Below, piece by piece: positions 48,815 through 58,052 of a stretch of 64,000 nt of DNA; position 1 is the stretch's first letter, and every line of letters begins with the position of its first letter. The stretch is from NCBI RefSeq assembly GCF_022637415.1, contig NZ_CP093340.1:62001-126000 (forward strand), read 5' to 3'. The DNA is from Luteimonas sp. S4-F44. GTDB taxonomy: Bacteria; Pseudomonadota; Gammaproteobacteria; Xanthomonadales; Xanthomonadaceae. The notes under the pieces were generated by a model. It was not told the origin of the DNA. It saw nothing but the letters and a program-made list of their open reading frames with translations, and made no database searches. Position numbers and translations under genes: made by a program.

Positions 48815-50920
48815 CTAGTGCAGCCGCAGCGGCAGCTCGCGCGTCGCGGTGTTGCCGCTGGCGTCGCGCACCACCGCGCGCAGCACGTAGTCGCCGCCCG
48901 TCAATGTTGCCGGGTCCCACAGCGCCGGTTCGAGGCGACCGTCGCGCACGACGTTGTTGACCGCATAGCGGAAGCGCGTGCGCGAGGCGCCGTGCACGGT
49001 GATGCCGCTATCGGCCGCGTAGGCCACGCGCACCGCCTCGCGGTGCGGCGGCATGCGATCGAAGTCGATCGTCATCATCGGGGTCTCGAAGCCGGGCAGC
49101 GGCGTGCCGTCGGCCGTCAGCAATTGCCAGCCCAGCGCGTGCAGGCCCAGGCGCCGGCGCGGCAGGTTGCCGTCGACCTGGTCCCAGGCCTCGACGACGA
49201 TCTGTACGCCGCCGCCTTCGCGCGGCACGCGCAGCCGGCCGTCTTCGCGCTCGACGATCGGCCGGTCGCTCGCGTCGAGCAAGGCGAGGTCGTCGATGCG
49301 CGGCGCGACGGTGTCGACGAAGTGGCGGAAGCCAAGCCCGATCGCGTTGCGCTGATAGCCGGGTGGACCGACCATGAGATGCACGTGCGCCTGCGCGTTG
49401 ATGGTGCCGATCGCATCGCCTGCGCGCAGCCGCGTGCCGCGCGCGATGCGCACGCGCGCGGTGCGCCCGTCGTCTCCGGCGATCAGCTGGAAGCGCGGGT
49501 CGAGCGCCTCGCCACGCGGCGTGCGGCCCACGCGCATGTGCATGTAGGTCAGGTCGTCGAGGACCAGGTGCTCGGCCTGGTCGCCGAACCCGGCGGCGGC
49601 GAACGGGCTGGCGATCTTGGCGTCGGCGATCACCAGCACCGGGCTGCCGACATCGCCGCGCACGTCGAACCCCGCATGCAGGTGGTGGCGCGACTCGCCG
49701 CGGAAGTTGCCGCGCACCTCGCCGAGCGTGCCGACGACTTCGTGCCAGCCGTCCTGCGGCGCCAGCGGCCAACGGCCGCGGGTGTCGGGCAGCGCGCTGT
49801 CCGGCGCCGGGCCGACGGCGGCATTGGTGAGATTCTGCTTGGTGCGTTGCGGGCGGACCTGCACGACGCGGTGGACGCGATACGCGGCGGCGTCGGCGAC
49901 CCACAGCCGGTTCCAGGCATCGAATGCGAGCCCGGTCGGCCGCGCCAGCCGCTGGGCCATGTCGCGGCCGGTCAGCACGTGCGTGCGGCCGTCGGGCGCG
50001 ATCTGCAGCACGCGTCCGCGCGCGAGTTCGCCGAGGTACAGGCGGCCTTGCGCGTCGATCGCGATCGAGACCGGCGCCGACGGGGCCGCATCGGGGTCGT
50101 TGCCGTACAGGCCCTGCGTCGTGGTGGTGCCATCGGTCGCGATGCGGCGCAGCGCATGGTTGCCGGTATCGGCGACCCACACGATCCCCTCGGCATCGAC
50201 CGCGACGCCGCTCGGCGTGTCGAAGCGCGCCTGCCTCCCACTGCCATCGGCGAAACCCGGCTGGCCGTCGCCGGCCAGCGTGCGCACCTGGCCGTGCTCG
50301 ATCACGCGGATGCGGTCGTTGAAGCCGTCGGCCACGAGCACCCGTCCCGCCGCGTCGACTGCGACCCCGGTCGGCGCATGGAAGCGGGCCTGCGCGGCTG
50401 GGCCGTCGGCGAAGCCGGCCTCGCCGGTGCCGGCGAGCGTCGTCACCGTGCCGTCGGGCGCGATCGCGCGGATCGCGTGGTTGCCGGTATCGGCGACCAG
50501 CAGCGTGCCGGCAGCGTCGATCGCCAGGCCCGAGGGCGTGTGCAAGCGCGCCTGCGCGCCGCGGCCGTCGGCGAAGCCCTCGGCCCCGCCGGCGAACGTG
50601 TCGACGCGACCGTCGGCCGCGATGCGCCGGATGCGGTTGGACGCGCCGCCCTCGGCGACGAAGACCGTGCCATCGGCGGCGACCGCGATGCCGTAGGGAT
50701 CGTCAAAGCGCGCCTGTGCCCAATCGCCGTCGACCGTGCCGCGATGCCCGTCGCCGGCCACCAGTTCGAGACGCGCCGGCAGGCCCGCCGACGGTGGACC
50801 GAGCGGTGGCGGTTCGCTGTGTCGACGCTCCCACCAGACGCTGACCGCGAGTGCGATGAGCGTCAGCGCCGCCACGCCCCACAGCGCCCGGCGTGCGCCG
50901 GGCCGCAGCCGCGCCGTCAC
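48815..50920 (-). CDS. NHL-repeat beta-propeller fused to an M23-type peptidase domain
   Basis: A 701-residue protein. A single N-terminal TM helix (about residues 12-30) is followed by six NHL repeats (about 55-370) such as PSGLAIDAAGTLLVADTGNHAIRAIAPDGTVTTLAG. An M23-like segment comes next: HAGFDVRGDVGSPVLV (HxxxD at about 413-417) and HVHLMVG (HxH at about 510-512), so the zinc ligands of a LytM/lysostaphin peptidase are present. The C-terminal 180 residues look like strand-rich Ig-type domains. It should be periplasmic and membrane-anchored. It starts at a GTG, one base after the rlmI stop. Confidence 0.82.
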   Translation of the reverse strand: MTARLRPGARRALWGVAALTLIALAVSVWWERRHSEPPPLGPPSAGLPARLELVAGDGHRGTVDGDWAQARFDDPYGIAVAADGTVFVAEGGASNRIRRIAADGRVDTFAGGAEGFADGRGAQARLHTPSGLAIDAAGTLLVADTGNHAIRAIAPDGTVTTLAGTGEAGFADGPAAQARFHAPTGVAVDAAGRVLVADGFNDRIRVIEHGQVRTLAGDGQPGFADGSGRQARFDTPSGVAVDAEGIVWVADTGNHALRRIATDGTTTTQGLYGNDPDAAPSAPVSIAIDAQGRLYLGELARGRVLQIAPDGRTHVLTGRDMAQRLARPTGLAFDAWNRLWVADAAAYRVHRVVQVRPQRTKQNLTNAAVGPAPDSALPDTRGRWPLAPQDGWHEVVGTLGEVRGNFRGESRHHLHAGFDVRGDVGSPVLVIADAKIASPFAAAGFGDQAEHLVLDDLTYMHMRVGRTPRGEALDPRFQLIAGDDGRTARVRIARGTRLRAGDAIGTINAQAHVHLMVGPPGYQRNAIGLGFRHFVDTVAPRIDDLALLDASDRPIVEREDGRLRVPREGGGVQIVVEAWDQVDGNLPRRRLGLHALGWQLLTADGTPLPGFETPMMTIDFDRMPPHREAVRVAYAADSGITVHGASRTRFRYAVNNVVRDGRLEPALWDPATLTGGDYVLRAVVRDASGNTATRELPLRLH

Positions 50921-50921
50921 G

Positions 50922-52094
50922 CTAGTCGAGCACGCGGCAGAACACCGCCTTCAGATATCGCGATTCCTGCACGTGCGCCAGGAACGGGTGGTCGGGGCCG
51001 GCGCCGGCGACCTTGAGCACCTGGATCGTGCGGCCAGCGTAGAACGCCGCGCGCCGCAGCATGTCCAGAAACTGCTCCTCGCTGACCAGGCCGGTGCACG
51101 AGAACGTCGCCAGCAGGCCGCCCGGCTTCACCACGCCGAGCGCCAGCTTGTTCATGTCCAGGTATTTCTTCAGCGCCGGGATCACCTGATCGCGATCGCG
51201 GGTCATCTTGGCCGGGTCGAGCACGACGACGTCGTAGGCGTCGCCCGCGTTCGCCGCGTCGCGCAGCCACGGGAAGATGTCGGCCTGCACGAAGCGGATG
51301 CGCACGTCATTGAGGCGGGCGTTGCCCTTGGCGATCTCGATCACGTCCTCATCGATGTCGACGCCGACCACTTCGCTGGCGCCGCGCACGGCCGCGTACA
51401 CGCCGAAGCCGCCGGTGTTGCAGCACAGGTCGAGCATGCGCTTGCCCGCGACTTGGCGGCTGAGCCATTCGCGGTTCTCGCGCTGGTCGGCGAAGAAGCC
51501 GGTCTTGTGTGCACCGGCCGGATCGGCGCGGAAGCGCACGCCGTGCTCGGTGATGATCGCAGGCTCGGCCGGCGTGCTGCCGCGGAAGTCGAAGCTCTCC
51601 TGCTTCTGCACGTGTTCGTCGGCGAAGCTGTGGAACCGGCAGCCGGGGAACTGCTCGCGCAGTGCTTCGAAGATCCAGTCGCGGTGGCGGAATGCGCCGG
51701 CGCTGAAGAACTCGACCACCAGCAGATCGCCGTAGCGGTCGACGACCAGGCCGCTGATGCCGTCGCCTTCGCTGTGCACCACGCGCCAGGCGTCGGAGAC
51801 GGCGTCGAGCCCGAGCACCTCGCGGCGCAGCGCGACCGCGTCGGCGATCTTGCGCGAGAACCAGCCCGCGTCGACCGGGACATCGGGATGGGTTTCGAGA
51901 ATGCGCACGGCGATGCGCGAATGGCCGTTGTAGAAGCCGCGGCCGATCCATTCGCCGTCGACGCCGACGACTTCGACGATGCTGCCGGGCTTGGGCCGCT
52001 GTGCGGGCTTGTCGACCAGGCGCTGGAAGATCCAGGGATGACTCGAACGCCAGGCATTCTTGAGGCGGACAACGGGATTGGGGGTGTTGGTCAT
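50922..52094 (-). CDS. rlmI: RlmI-like 23S rRNA m5C methyltransferase
   Basis: A 390-residue SAM-dependent methyltransferase. The N-terminal PUA domain (RSSHPWIFQRLVDKP, GSIVEVVGVDGEWIGRGFYN) precedes the central domain and the Rossmann methyltransferase (RMLDLCCNTGGFGVYAAVRGASEVVGVDID, DVVVLDPAKM, FSCTGLVSEEQF). The Cys in FSCTG is the usual nucleophile of RNA m5C enzymes of this type. E. coli RlmI methylates C1962 of 23S rRNA; the specificity here is inferred. The gene is immediately upstream of the NHL/M23 gene. Confidence 0.9.
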   Translation of the reverse strand: MTNTPNPVVRLKNAWRSSHPWIFQRLVDKPAQRPKPGSIVEVVGVDGEWIGRGFYNGHSRIAVRILETHPDVPVDAGWFSRKIADAVALRREVLGLDAVSDAWRVVHSEGDGISGLVVDRYGDLLVVEFFSAGAFRHRDWIFEALREQFPGCRFHSFADEHVQKQESFDFRGSTPAEPAIITEHGVRFRADPAGAHKTGFFADQRENREWLSRQVAGKRMLDLCCNTGGFGVYAAVRGASEVVGVDIDEDVIEIAKGNARLNDVRIRFVQADIFPWLRDAANAGDAYDVVVLDPAKMTRDRDQVIPALKKYLDMNKLALGVVKPGGLLATFSCTGLVSEEQFLDMLRRAAFYAGRTIQVLKVAGAGPDHPFLAHVQESRYLKAVFCRVLD

Positions 52095-52151
52095 CGCGGC
52101 ATTCTACGCGCTCGCCGCGCAGCGGCCCGCCCGCAGGCGGGCGTGCGCGAC

Positions 52152-52949
52152 TCAGCGGCGCAGCGCGTTGGCCGGTACCACGAGCTCGGTCGACAGGGCC
52201 AGATGGTCGGAGAATGCCGCCGGCAGTGCCTGCATGTTCGTGCACTGCAGCGTGCGGGTGGCGAGGATGTGGTCGATCGCGCGCTGCGGTCGCCAACTGG
52301 GGAAGGTGTGCACCTCGCAGGCCGGCGGCTGCAGGCCGGTGCCGCGGTAGAGCACGTCCATCTCCGGGCGGTCCCAGGTGCAGTTGAAGTCGCCCATCAG
52401 CACCGCGTTGGGATAGTCCTGCAGCACTTCGGAGATGAAGGCCAGCTGCGAGCGTCGCGACTGCGCGCCCAGCGACAGGTGCGCGATGGCGACCACCAGG
52501 CCTTCGGTGCCTTCGCCGAACCGGCTCAGCAGCACGCCGCGTCCGCCGATCCGGCCGGGCAGGGCGTGGTTGATAACCTCGACCGGTTCTAGCCGGCTCA
52601 GCAAGCCGTTGGCGCTGGAGGCAACCGTGCCAACGCGGCGGTTGGGCTGGTGGCTCCAGAACGCGAAGCCGCCGCGCTCGGCGAGGTAGTGGGTCTGGTT
52701 GGTGAAACCCGAGCGCCAACTGCCGGGGTCGGCCTCCTGCAGGCCGACGATGTCGTGGCGGCCGGCCAGCGCCGCGATCGCATCGAGCGCGGTGCGCTTG
52801 CCGGCCGGCAGCACGTGCGACCAGCTGCGGGTCGCATAGTCGGTGTAGCGGCGGGTACTCGAACCGGCCTGGATGTTGGCGCTGAGCAGCCGCAGGCGCT
52901 GCGGTGCGGGTTCGGACACTGGGGCGGGCGTCGGGTCGGGCTGCGGCAT
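52152..52949 (-). CDS. Endonuclease/exonuclease/phosphatase family protein
   Basis: A 265-residue EEP-fold enzyme. Motifs include LLSANIQAG at the start, LQEADP (metal-binding Glu), HLSLGAQSR, MGDFNCTW and SDHLALS, corresponding to the metal and catalytic His residues of the DNase I/sphingomyelinase superfamily. No signal peptide is present. The substrate could be a nucleic acid or phosphoester lipid. The ATG at 52947-52949 lies five bases after the DsbA-lipoprotein stop, so it is probably the last gene of that operon. Confidence 0.88.
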   Translation of the reverse strand: MPQPDPTPAPVSEPAPQRLRLLSANIQAGSSTRRYTDYATRSWSHVLPAGKRTALDAIAALAGRHDIVGLQEADPGSWRSGFTNQTHYLAERGGFAFWSHQPNRRVGTVASSANGLLSRLEPVEVINHALPGRIGGRGVLLSRFGEGTEGLVVAIAHLSLGAQSRRSQLAFISEVLQDYPNAVLMGDFNCTWDRPEMDVLYRGTGLQPPACEVHTFPSWRPQRAIDHILATRTLQCTNMQALPAAFSDHLALSTELVVPANALRR

Positions 52950-52954
52950 CGGCC

Positions 52955-53752
52955 CTAGCGTGCGGCACGCTCCGTTGCGATCAGGTGATCGGCGATACGC
53001 AGCATGTCCTCGAGCGACTTGCGGCCAATGATGCGGTACTTGCCGGCCACGACCAGCGTCGGCGTGGAGTCGACACCGCTGCGGGTCGCGAACTGGCGCG
53101 CGCGGCCGAGGTTCGCATTGACCGCGAAGCTCTGCATCGTGCTGCGGAAGCGCTGCGGGTCCACGCCCAGGCTGCCGTAGAACGCCACGATGCTGTCGGC
53201 ATCGGCGTTCTGGCGCAGCTTGCGCTCGATGTGGATAGCGTTGAACGTCGCGTCGTGCGTGCGCGCCAGCGTGCCCATCGCCTCGGAGGCGTAGAACGCG
53301 CGCGGGAACTGGTCGTTCTGGTCGAACACCACCGGCACGGCGACGAAGTTGACGTCGTCGGGCAGCTTGGCCTTCCAGGCGTTGACCAGCGGTTCGAACG
53401 CGGCGCAATGGCCGCACCAGTAGGCGAACACCTCGGCGACCTCGATCTTGCCGGCGGTCTGGGCGAACGGCTGGCCGTTGTCGATGACGACGTAGTCGGT
53501 GCCGGCGACCGGGGCCGGGCCTTCGGGCGCGACGACCGGATTGTGGGCGGCCGGTGCGGCGGCCTCGGCCTCGTTGCCCGCTTCGGCGGCCGGGGCCTGA
53601 GCTGCGTCGGGCGTGGGGGCCTGCTCGCTTGCGGGCGCGCTAGCCGGCGCAGTCGGCGCGGCGTCGGGCGCGGCGGCCGGGTCGGGCTGCTGCCCGCAGG
53701 CGGCGATCAGGACGGGGGCGAGCAGCACCAGCAGGGAATGGCGGATCTTCAT
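52955..53752 (-). CDS. DsbA family thiol oxidoreductase, lipoprotein-type
   Basis: A 265-residue protein with a lipoprotein signal (MKIRHSLLVLLAPVLIAAC) and an Ala/Pro/Glu-rich linker of about 60 residues before a thioredoxin-fold domain. The redox site is YWCGHC (about residue 115) and the cis-Pro loop is STPTLVV. DsbA proteins oxidise cysteine pairs in the periplasm; the lipid anchor would fix this one to a membrane. It is directly downstream of a second dsbA-like gene. Confidence 0.92.
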   Translation of the reverse strand: MKIRHSLLVLLAPVLIAACGQQPDPAAAPDAAPTAPASAPASEQAPTPDAAQAPAAEAGNEAEAAAPAAHNPVVAPEGPAPVAGTDYVVIDNGQPFAQTAGKIEVAEVFAYWCGHCAAFEPLVNAWKAKLPDDVNFVAVPVVFDQNDQFPRAFYASEAMGTLARTHDATFNAIHIERKLRQNADADSIVAFYGSLGVDPQRFRSTMQSFAVNANLGRARQFATRSGVDSTPTLVVAGKYRIIGRKSLEDMLRIADHLIATERAAR

Positions 53753-53799
53753 GGATGGTCTCTCGATGTGAGCGTTCGGTACGGGGCTCGGTCGCCGGC

Positions 53800-54459
53800 T
53801 CAGGGCCGGACGCGTTCCCGGGCGATGAGCTGGTCGGCGATCGTCAGCGCGCCCTCGAGGGTACGCGCCTGGACCCGGTAGCGGCCATTGATGATGAGCG
53901 TCGGGGTGCCCTGCAGGCCACTCCGCAGCGCGAAGGCCTGCGCTGCGTTCAGCCGCTCGTCGGTCTGCGCGCTGGTCATCGCGGCCTTGAACGCCGCCTG
54001 CGATGGCGCGCCGTGCGCGGCGTAGAACGTCGCCAGCGCATCGAGACTCGCGCCGCTGCGCGGCAACTCGCCGGTCTTGTGGACCGCGTCGAACACCGCG
54101 GCATGCGTGCGCTTGTCGATGCCCAGCGATTGCGCGGCGAAGAACGCCCGCGCGAACGGGTCGCCCGCGGTGAACACTGCCGGCAGGTACGTGAAGCGCA
54201 CATCGCGCGGCTGCCGGGCCAGCCACGCGTCGATCATCGGCTGGAAATGGAAGCAGTGGATGCAGCCGTAGGAGAACACCTCAACCACCTCGACATGGCC
54301 GTCGAGCGGCTGCCACGGCGTGCCGCCTTCGATCACGGCGTAGTCGACGTTCTCCACCGGCGCAGGCGACTGCGCGGCGGCGGGCAGGGCGGCCGCCAGC
54401 GCGAACAGCGCGCAGGCCAGCCAGCGACACCAGGCGGGAACGAAACGGGAGACGGACAT
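53800..54459 (-). CDS. DsbA-type periplasmic disulfide oxidoreductase
   Basis: A 219-residue exported protein with signal peptide (about residues 1-30, cleaving after AAAQ). The thioredoxin-fold active site is YGCIHC (about residue 66), with Ile instead of the more usual Pro, and the cis-Pro loop is GTPTLII. It should act with a DsbB partner elsewhere. It is separated from the lipoprotein DsbA by 47 bases on the same strand. The start at 54457-54459 gives the expected signal peptide. Confidence 0.9.
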   Translation of the reverse strand: MSVSRFVPAWCRWLACALFALAAALPAAAQSPAPVENVDYAVIEGGTPWQPLDGHVEVVEVFSYGCIHCFHFQPMIDAWLARQPRDVRFTYLPAVFTAGDPFARAFFAAQSLGIDKRTHAAVFDAVHKTGELPRSGASLDALATFYAAHGAPSQAAFKAAMTSAQTDERLNAAQAFALRSGLQGTPTLIINGRYRVQARTLEGALTIADQLIARERVRP

Positions 54460-54626
54460 GGCGGCGTGGACTCCTGGAGCGGCGCGGCGCAGGCCGGCCG
54501 GGAACACGGGGATGGACACAGCACGGTGGGACGGACACACGAACGCCGGCGCGGGAAGCCCGGCCGGCGTTGCGGACGATACGGGATCGGGCAGGACCGT
54601 GCATGGCCCACGCCCGGCGGCGACGC

Positions 54627-55583
54627 TCACTCGGTCGCGGCGGGCGCCGGCTCGGCGGGTGCGTCGGCAGCCGGGGCCGCCTCGGCGGTGCCGTCGTTCT
54701 GCTGGGCCTGCTCGGCGGTCTCGTCGGTCGGCGGGACCGGCTGTTCGGCCGGCGGCGTGGCCGGTGCCGGCATCGCCGCGGCCTGGGCCTCGATCGCGGC
54801 CAGCATCTTCGGGTCGGGACGCGTGTGCAGGCCCTGCATGTAGCTGGCCAGCGCCTCGATCTCCTGATCGGTCAGCGGCTTGGCGACCGTGGCCATGATG
54901 TCGAACAGGTGGCGGTCGGCCTCCTGCGTCTCGCCGGCACGGTAGGCCTGCAGGCGCGCGGCGCTGTACCAGGCCTGCTGGCCACCGACATGCGGGTACG
55001 CCGGGCCGGGGTTGCCGGCGCCTGCCGGGCCATGGCAGGCCATGCACGCCGGGATGCCGCGCTTGGCGTCGCCGCTGCGGAACAGCGTCTGGCCGATCTC
55101 GTAGAACTTCATGCCGTCGTAGGGGCCGCCTTCGACGACCGCATCGTCGGCGATGCCCGCGCCGCTCTTCTGCAGCGCGTAATGCGCACCCAGGTCGCGC
55201 ATGTCCTGCGCGCTGAGCATCGCGGCGAACGGCTGCATGATCGGGTTCATGCGCTCGCCGCTCTTGAACAGCGCGAGCTGCCGGGCGACGTAGCGCTCGC
55301 TCTGGCCGGCGATGCGTGGATAGACCGTCGGCGCGGCGTCGGCGTTGCCGTCCACGCCGTGGCAGGCGGCGCAGGTGCCGGCCAGCTGGCCACCCTTCTG
55401 CGCATCGCCCGGACGTGCCTTGGCCAGCGCGGCGACCGCATTGACGTCGGGATGGCTATCCAGGTCGACCGCCTCCACTTCGGGGGCGTCGGGCAACGGC
55501 GCCACGGTGGACTGGGCGAACGCGACCGCGCCGACCACGAGGGCGGCAAAGCCGGCGATAGCAAAGACGCGAGCGTGGCGCAT
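54627..55583 (-). CDS. Cytochrome c4-type diheme cytochrome
   Basis: A 318-residue exported cytochrome c. Two heme-binding motifs are visible: CAACHG (about residue 72) and CMACHG (about residue 182), each with a downstream methionine region (MNPIMQPFAAML and the later HLFDIMATVAKPL). The C-terminal 60 residues form a Pro/Ala/Glu-rich tail absent from the shortest cytochromes c4. Cytochrome c4 carries electrons to terminal oxidases. It lies upstream of the two dsbA genes and diverges from engB. Confidence 0.92.
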   Translation of the reverse strand: MRHARVFAIAGFAALVVGAVAFAQSTVAPLPDAPEVEAVDLDSHPDVNAVAALAKARPGDAQKGGQLAGTCAACHGVDGNADAAPTVYPRIAGQSERYVARQLALFKSGERMNPIMQPFAAMLSAQDMRDLGAHYALQKSGAGIADDAVVEGGPYDGMKFYEIGQTLFRSGDAKRGIPACMACHGPAGAGNPGPAYPHVGGQQAWYSAARLQAYRAGETQEADRHLFDIMATVAKPLTDQEIEALASYMQGLHTRPDPKMLAAIEAQAAAMPAPATPPAEQPVPPTDETAEQAQQNDGTAEAAPAADAPAEPAPAATE

Positions 55584-55709
55584 GGCTGGGCTCCGAGAAT
55601 TCTCGACGCTGCGGCCGGCGGAATGCGGCTCGCGAGGGTTGAAATTATGTGTGGCGGACCCGAAGCGGTCAAACCGCGACCGGACGCCGCAGGGGCGGTG
55701 TGCCAAGCT

Positions 55710-56345
55710 ATGCCGATGTCCAATCCTTTCAACCGCGCCGCGTACTTGCTCGCCGCGCACGTTCCGCGCCAGCTTCCGCCCGACGACGGCTTCGAAGTCG
55801 CGTTCGCCGGCCGCTCCAATGCCGGCAAGTCCAGTGCGCTCAATGCGCTGTGCCGACAGAACGCGCTGGCGCGTGTGTCCAAGACCCCCGGCCGCACGCA
55901 GCAGCTGGTGTACTTCGAGCTGCCGCCGCACGAGCGCCGGTTCCTGGTCGACCTGCCGGGCTATGGCTACGCCAAGGTGCCGCGCGAGCTGCAGGCGCAC
56001 TGGCAGGCGTTCATTGCCGACTACTTCGCCCATCGCCAGGCGCTGCGCGGTCTGGTGGTGGTCATGGACATCCGCCACCCGCTCAAGGACTACGACCGGC
56101 AGATGATCCAGTTCGCGGTCCGCAACGGCACACCGGCGCATGCGCTGCTGACCAAGGCCGACAAGCTCGGCCGCGGCGCGGCGGGTAACACCTTGCAGGC
56201 GGTGCGCCGTGAACTGCAGGCCCAGCACGGGGAGCAGGTCAGCGTGCAGACGTTCTCGTCGGAATCCAAGGCGGGCGTCGACGAACTGCGCGCGGTGGTC
56301 GCGCGCTGGATGGAGATCGGCGCACCCGCCCCCGGCGCTGACTGA
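55710..56345 (+). CDS. engB: EngB/YsxC ribosome biogenesis GTPase
   Basis: A 211-residue GTPase. G1 AGRSNAGKSS (about residues 34-43), G2 region KTPGRTQ, G3 DLPGYGYAKVP, G4 TKAD and G5 SSES are all present. EngB is required for maturation of the large ribosomal subunit. The ATG at 55710 (MPMSNPF) or 55716 (MSNPF) both fit. It diverges from the cytochrome c4 gene. Confidence 0.93.
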   Translation: MPMSNPFNRAAYLLAAHVPRQLPPDDGFEVAFAGRSNAGKSSALNALCRQNALARVSKTPGRTQQLVYFELPPHERRFLVDLPGYGYAKVPRELQAHWQAFIADYFAHRQALRGLVVVMDIRHPLKDYDRQMIQFAVRNGTPAHALLTKADKLGRGAAGNTLQAVRRELQAQHGEQVSVQTFSSESKAGVDELRAVVARWMEIGAPAPGAD

Positions 56346-56366
56346 CCTGGCGTCTTGCCCGATGCG

Positions 56367-56666
56367 CTACTGCGGCGCGGTCGGGCGCGGTGCACCGACC
56401 CGCGGCATCGCCTGGAGTTCGTCGATCACCTCGCGCGGCGCGCGCAGGCGGATCTGCACCGGGAACGATTCCTGCACGACGACGTTCTCGACGACGCCTT
56501 GCCGTTCCAGCGCCTGGACCCGCTCGAGCACCGGGTCGGGGGATTCGGCGCTGCCGACGATGGTCGCCGCCTCGAGCGGCGCGCGTGGCGTGGATGTCTG
56601 CGAGGGCGTCGCGCCGCAGGCGGTCAACAGCAGTGGCAGGGCGAGCGTGGCGAGCAACGGTCTCAT
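56367..56666 (-). CDS. Small lipoprotein of unknown function
   Basis: A 99-residue protein with a lipoprotein signal (MRPLLATLALPLLLTAC, lipobox LTAC) and a mature part that includes PDPVLERVQALERQGVVENVVVQESFPVQIRLRAPREVIDELQAMPRV. AGGAGG lies at ideal distance before the ATG 56664-56666, which supports translation. No domain is recognised. It is convergent with engB and starts 75 bases beyond the end of the protease gene. Confidence 0.78.
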   Translation of the reverse strand: MRPLLATLALPLLLTACGATPSQTSTPRAPLEAATIVGSAESPDPVLERVQALERQGVVENVVVQESFPVQIRLRAPREVIDELQAMPRVGAPRPTAPQ

Positions 56667-56741
56667 GGAGCCTCCTGTGGTCTGCGGGTGGAGGTCATGG
56701 CGCCCATGCTGCGGGCGCCATGAGGGTCGGCAACGCGCCGG

Positions 56742-57731
56742 TCAGGGGTTGCTGGAGATCCAGTTCTGCACCGTGTTCTGCACCGTGGCAGTGATCCGCG
56801 TGCCGCAGTTCTGGCTCGACGAGCCGGTCGTGTGCACACCGCGCACGACATAGCCGCTGTCGTAGATGCCACTGCCGCTGTTGCCGCCGGCGGTGTCGAT
56901 CGTATAGCACAGCCGGAACGAACCGCTGGTGTTGACCGTGCCCGAGTGCCGCCACATCGTGCCGAACGGCTTGTCACCCGGATAGCCGGTGATGGTGTGG
57001 GTGCCGCCGCCGTAAGTGCCCCAGGCCGCGTAGCCGCCGTGCGGCGGCGCGCTGAGCACGATCAACGCATAGTCGTAGTTGGTGTTGCCGCCGTTGTGGT
57101 ATTCGCCCGTGGTCATGACCCGGCTCCAGGACGTCGTGCCCCAGGGCTGGTAGCTGCCGTTCTGCGCCACGGTGAAGTTGAGGCTGGAATAGAAACTGCC
57201 CGCGCCGTTGGACACGCAATGGCCGGCGGTGAGCACATGTTTGGGGCCGATCAGCGTGCCGGTGCAGCCGATGCCGATGCGGCCGATGTTGTAGAACGGC
57301 GCGACGGTGGTGTTGGTCACCTGCACGCGGTCGTCGGCGCCGATGACCACTTTGGGCGAGACCGTCGGCAGGCCGTCGGTCCGGGGCAGCGAGGGCGGCA
57401 TCCCGGGCGTCGCGGCGGGCGTACGGCCCAGCACCTCGAGGGCCTCGATCGCCTGCTCGAACAGCGCGACATCGCGCGGGTCCATCGTCGCGATGTACTG
57501 GTCGCCTTCGCGCGTGGCCATGACCGTGCTCAGGCCCCCGGCCTTCTGCAGCAGGGTCGGCGGGCGGTTGGCGGTGGCGGTCTCGGGCTGGACGCCGGTC
57601 ACCAGGTCGTCGCCGTGGATGAATCGGGCCTTCTGGCCCAGCTTTTCGAACTTCAAGGGTTCAGCGCTCGCCACGCCGACGCTCAGTGCGCCCAGCGCGA
57701 GGGTCAATCCCAATGCGGTGACATGCTTCAT
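56742..57731 (-). CDS. Exported trypsin-like (V8/S1 family) serine protease
   Basis: A 329-residue preproprotease. A signal peptide (MKHVTALGLTLALGALSVGVASA) and a pro-region of about 110 residues precede the catalytic domain. His is in TAGHC (about 171), Asp in NYDYALI (about 219) and Ser in AGGNSGSG (about 285), the full triad, with an extra disulfide-suggesting cysteine pair. AAGGAG lies before the ATG. The upstream region contains a Clp/CRP-like site and an inverted repeat. Confidence 0.92.
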   Translation of the reverse strand: MKHVTALGLTLALGALSVGVASAEPLKFEKLGQKARFIHGDDLVTGVQPETATANRPPTLLQKAGGLSTVMATREGDQYIATMDPRDVALFEQAIEALEVLGRTPAATPGMPPSLPRTDGLPTVSPKVVIGADDRVQVTNTTVAPFYNIGRIGIGCTGTLIGPKHVLTAGHCVSNGAGSFYSSLNFTVAQNGSYQPWGTTSWSRVMTTGEYHNGGNTNYDYALIVLSAPPHGGYAAWGTYGGGTHTITGYPGDKPFGTMWRHSGTVNTSGSFRLCYTIDTAGGNSGSGIYDSGYVVRGVHTTGSSSQNCGTRITATVQNTVQNWISSNP

Positions 57732-58052
57732 CGCAATTACTCCTTGTGTCGATGGATGGTCCTGGTGAAATACGCCGGAAAGAGCGTGTCGCGAACACCC
57801 GGGCCGCCCGGCGATGCGGTCCGGCGTGCGTTCGATGGCGATGCGGCGTTGAGGCCGTTCGACGCGCGGCTGCGCGGCGAAGGCGATGCATCGATACGGC
57901 AATGACCTTGCGGGCACCTCCTGTCCTGCGCCGCGCCATGCGACGACGGGCATCGAGCCGATACGGCGGCGATGGCGCGGTGCGACAGAATGTCGCAGCA
58001 ATCGCGAGCGGCCACTATGGCCATAAACCCGCGGGCGTGGTTGTGATTGGAG
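57732..58052. promoter_or_regulatory. Long upstream region of the serine protease gene
   Basis: About 320 bases without a credible gene. It includes a perfect inverted repeat, TGCGACA-gaa-TGTCGCA at 57981-57997, and the decamer palindrome tatggccata at about 58016-58025. A TGTGA-N6-TCACG sequence at 58042-58057, one base short of the CRP/Clp consensus TGTGA-N6-TCACA, overlaps the end of the next gene. These look like a control region for the protease. Confidence 0.5.
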
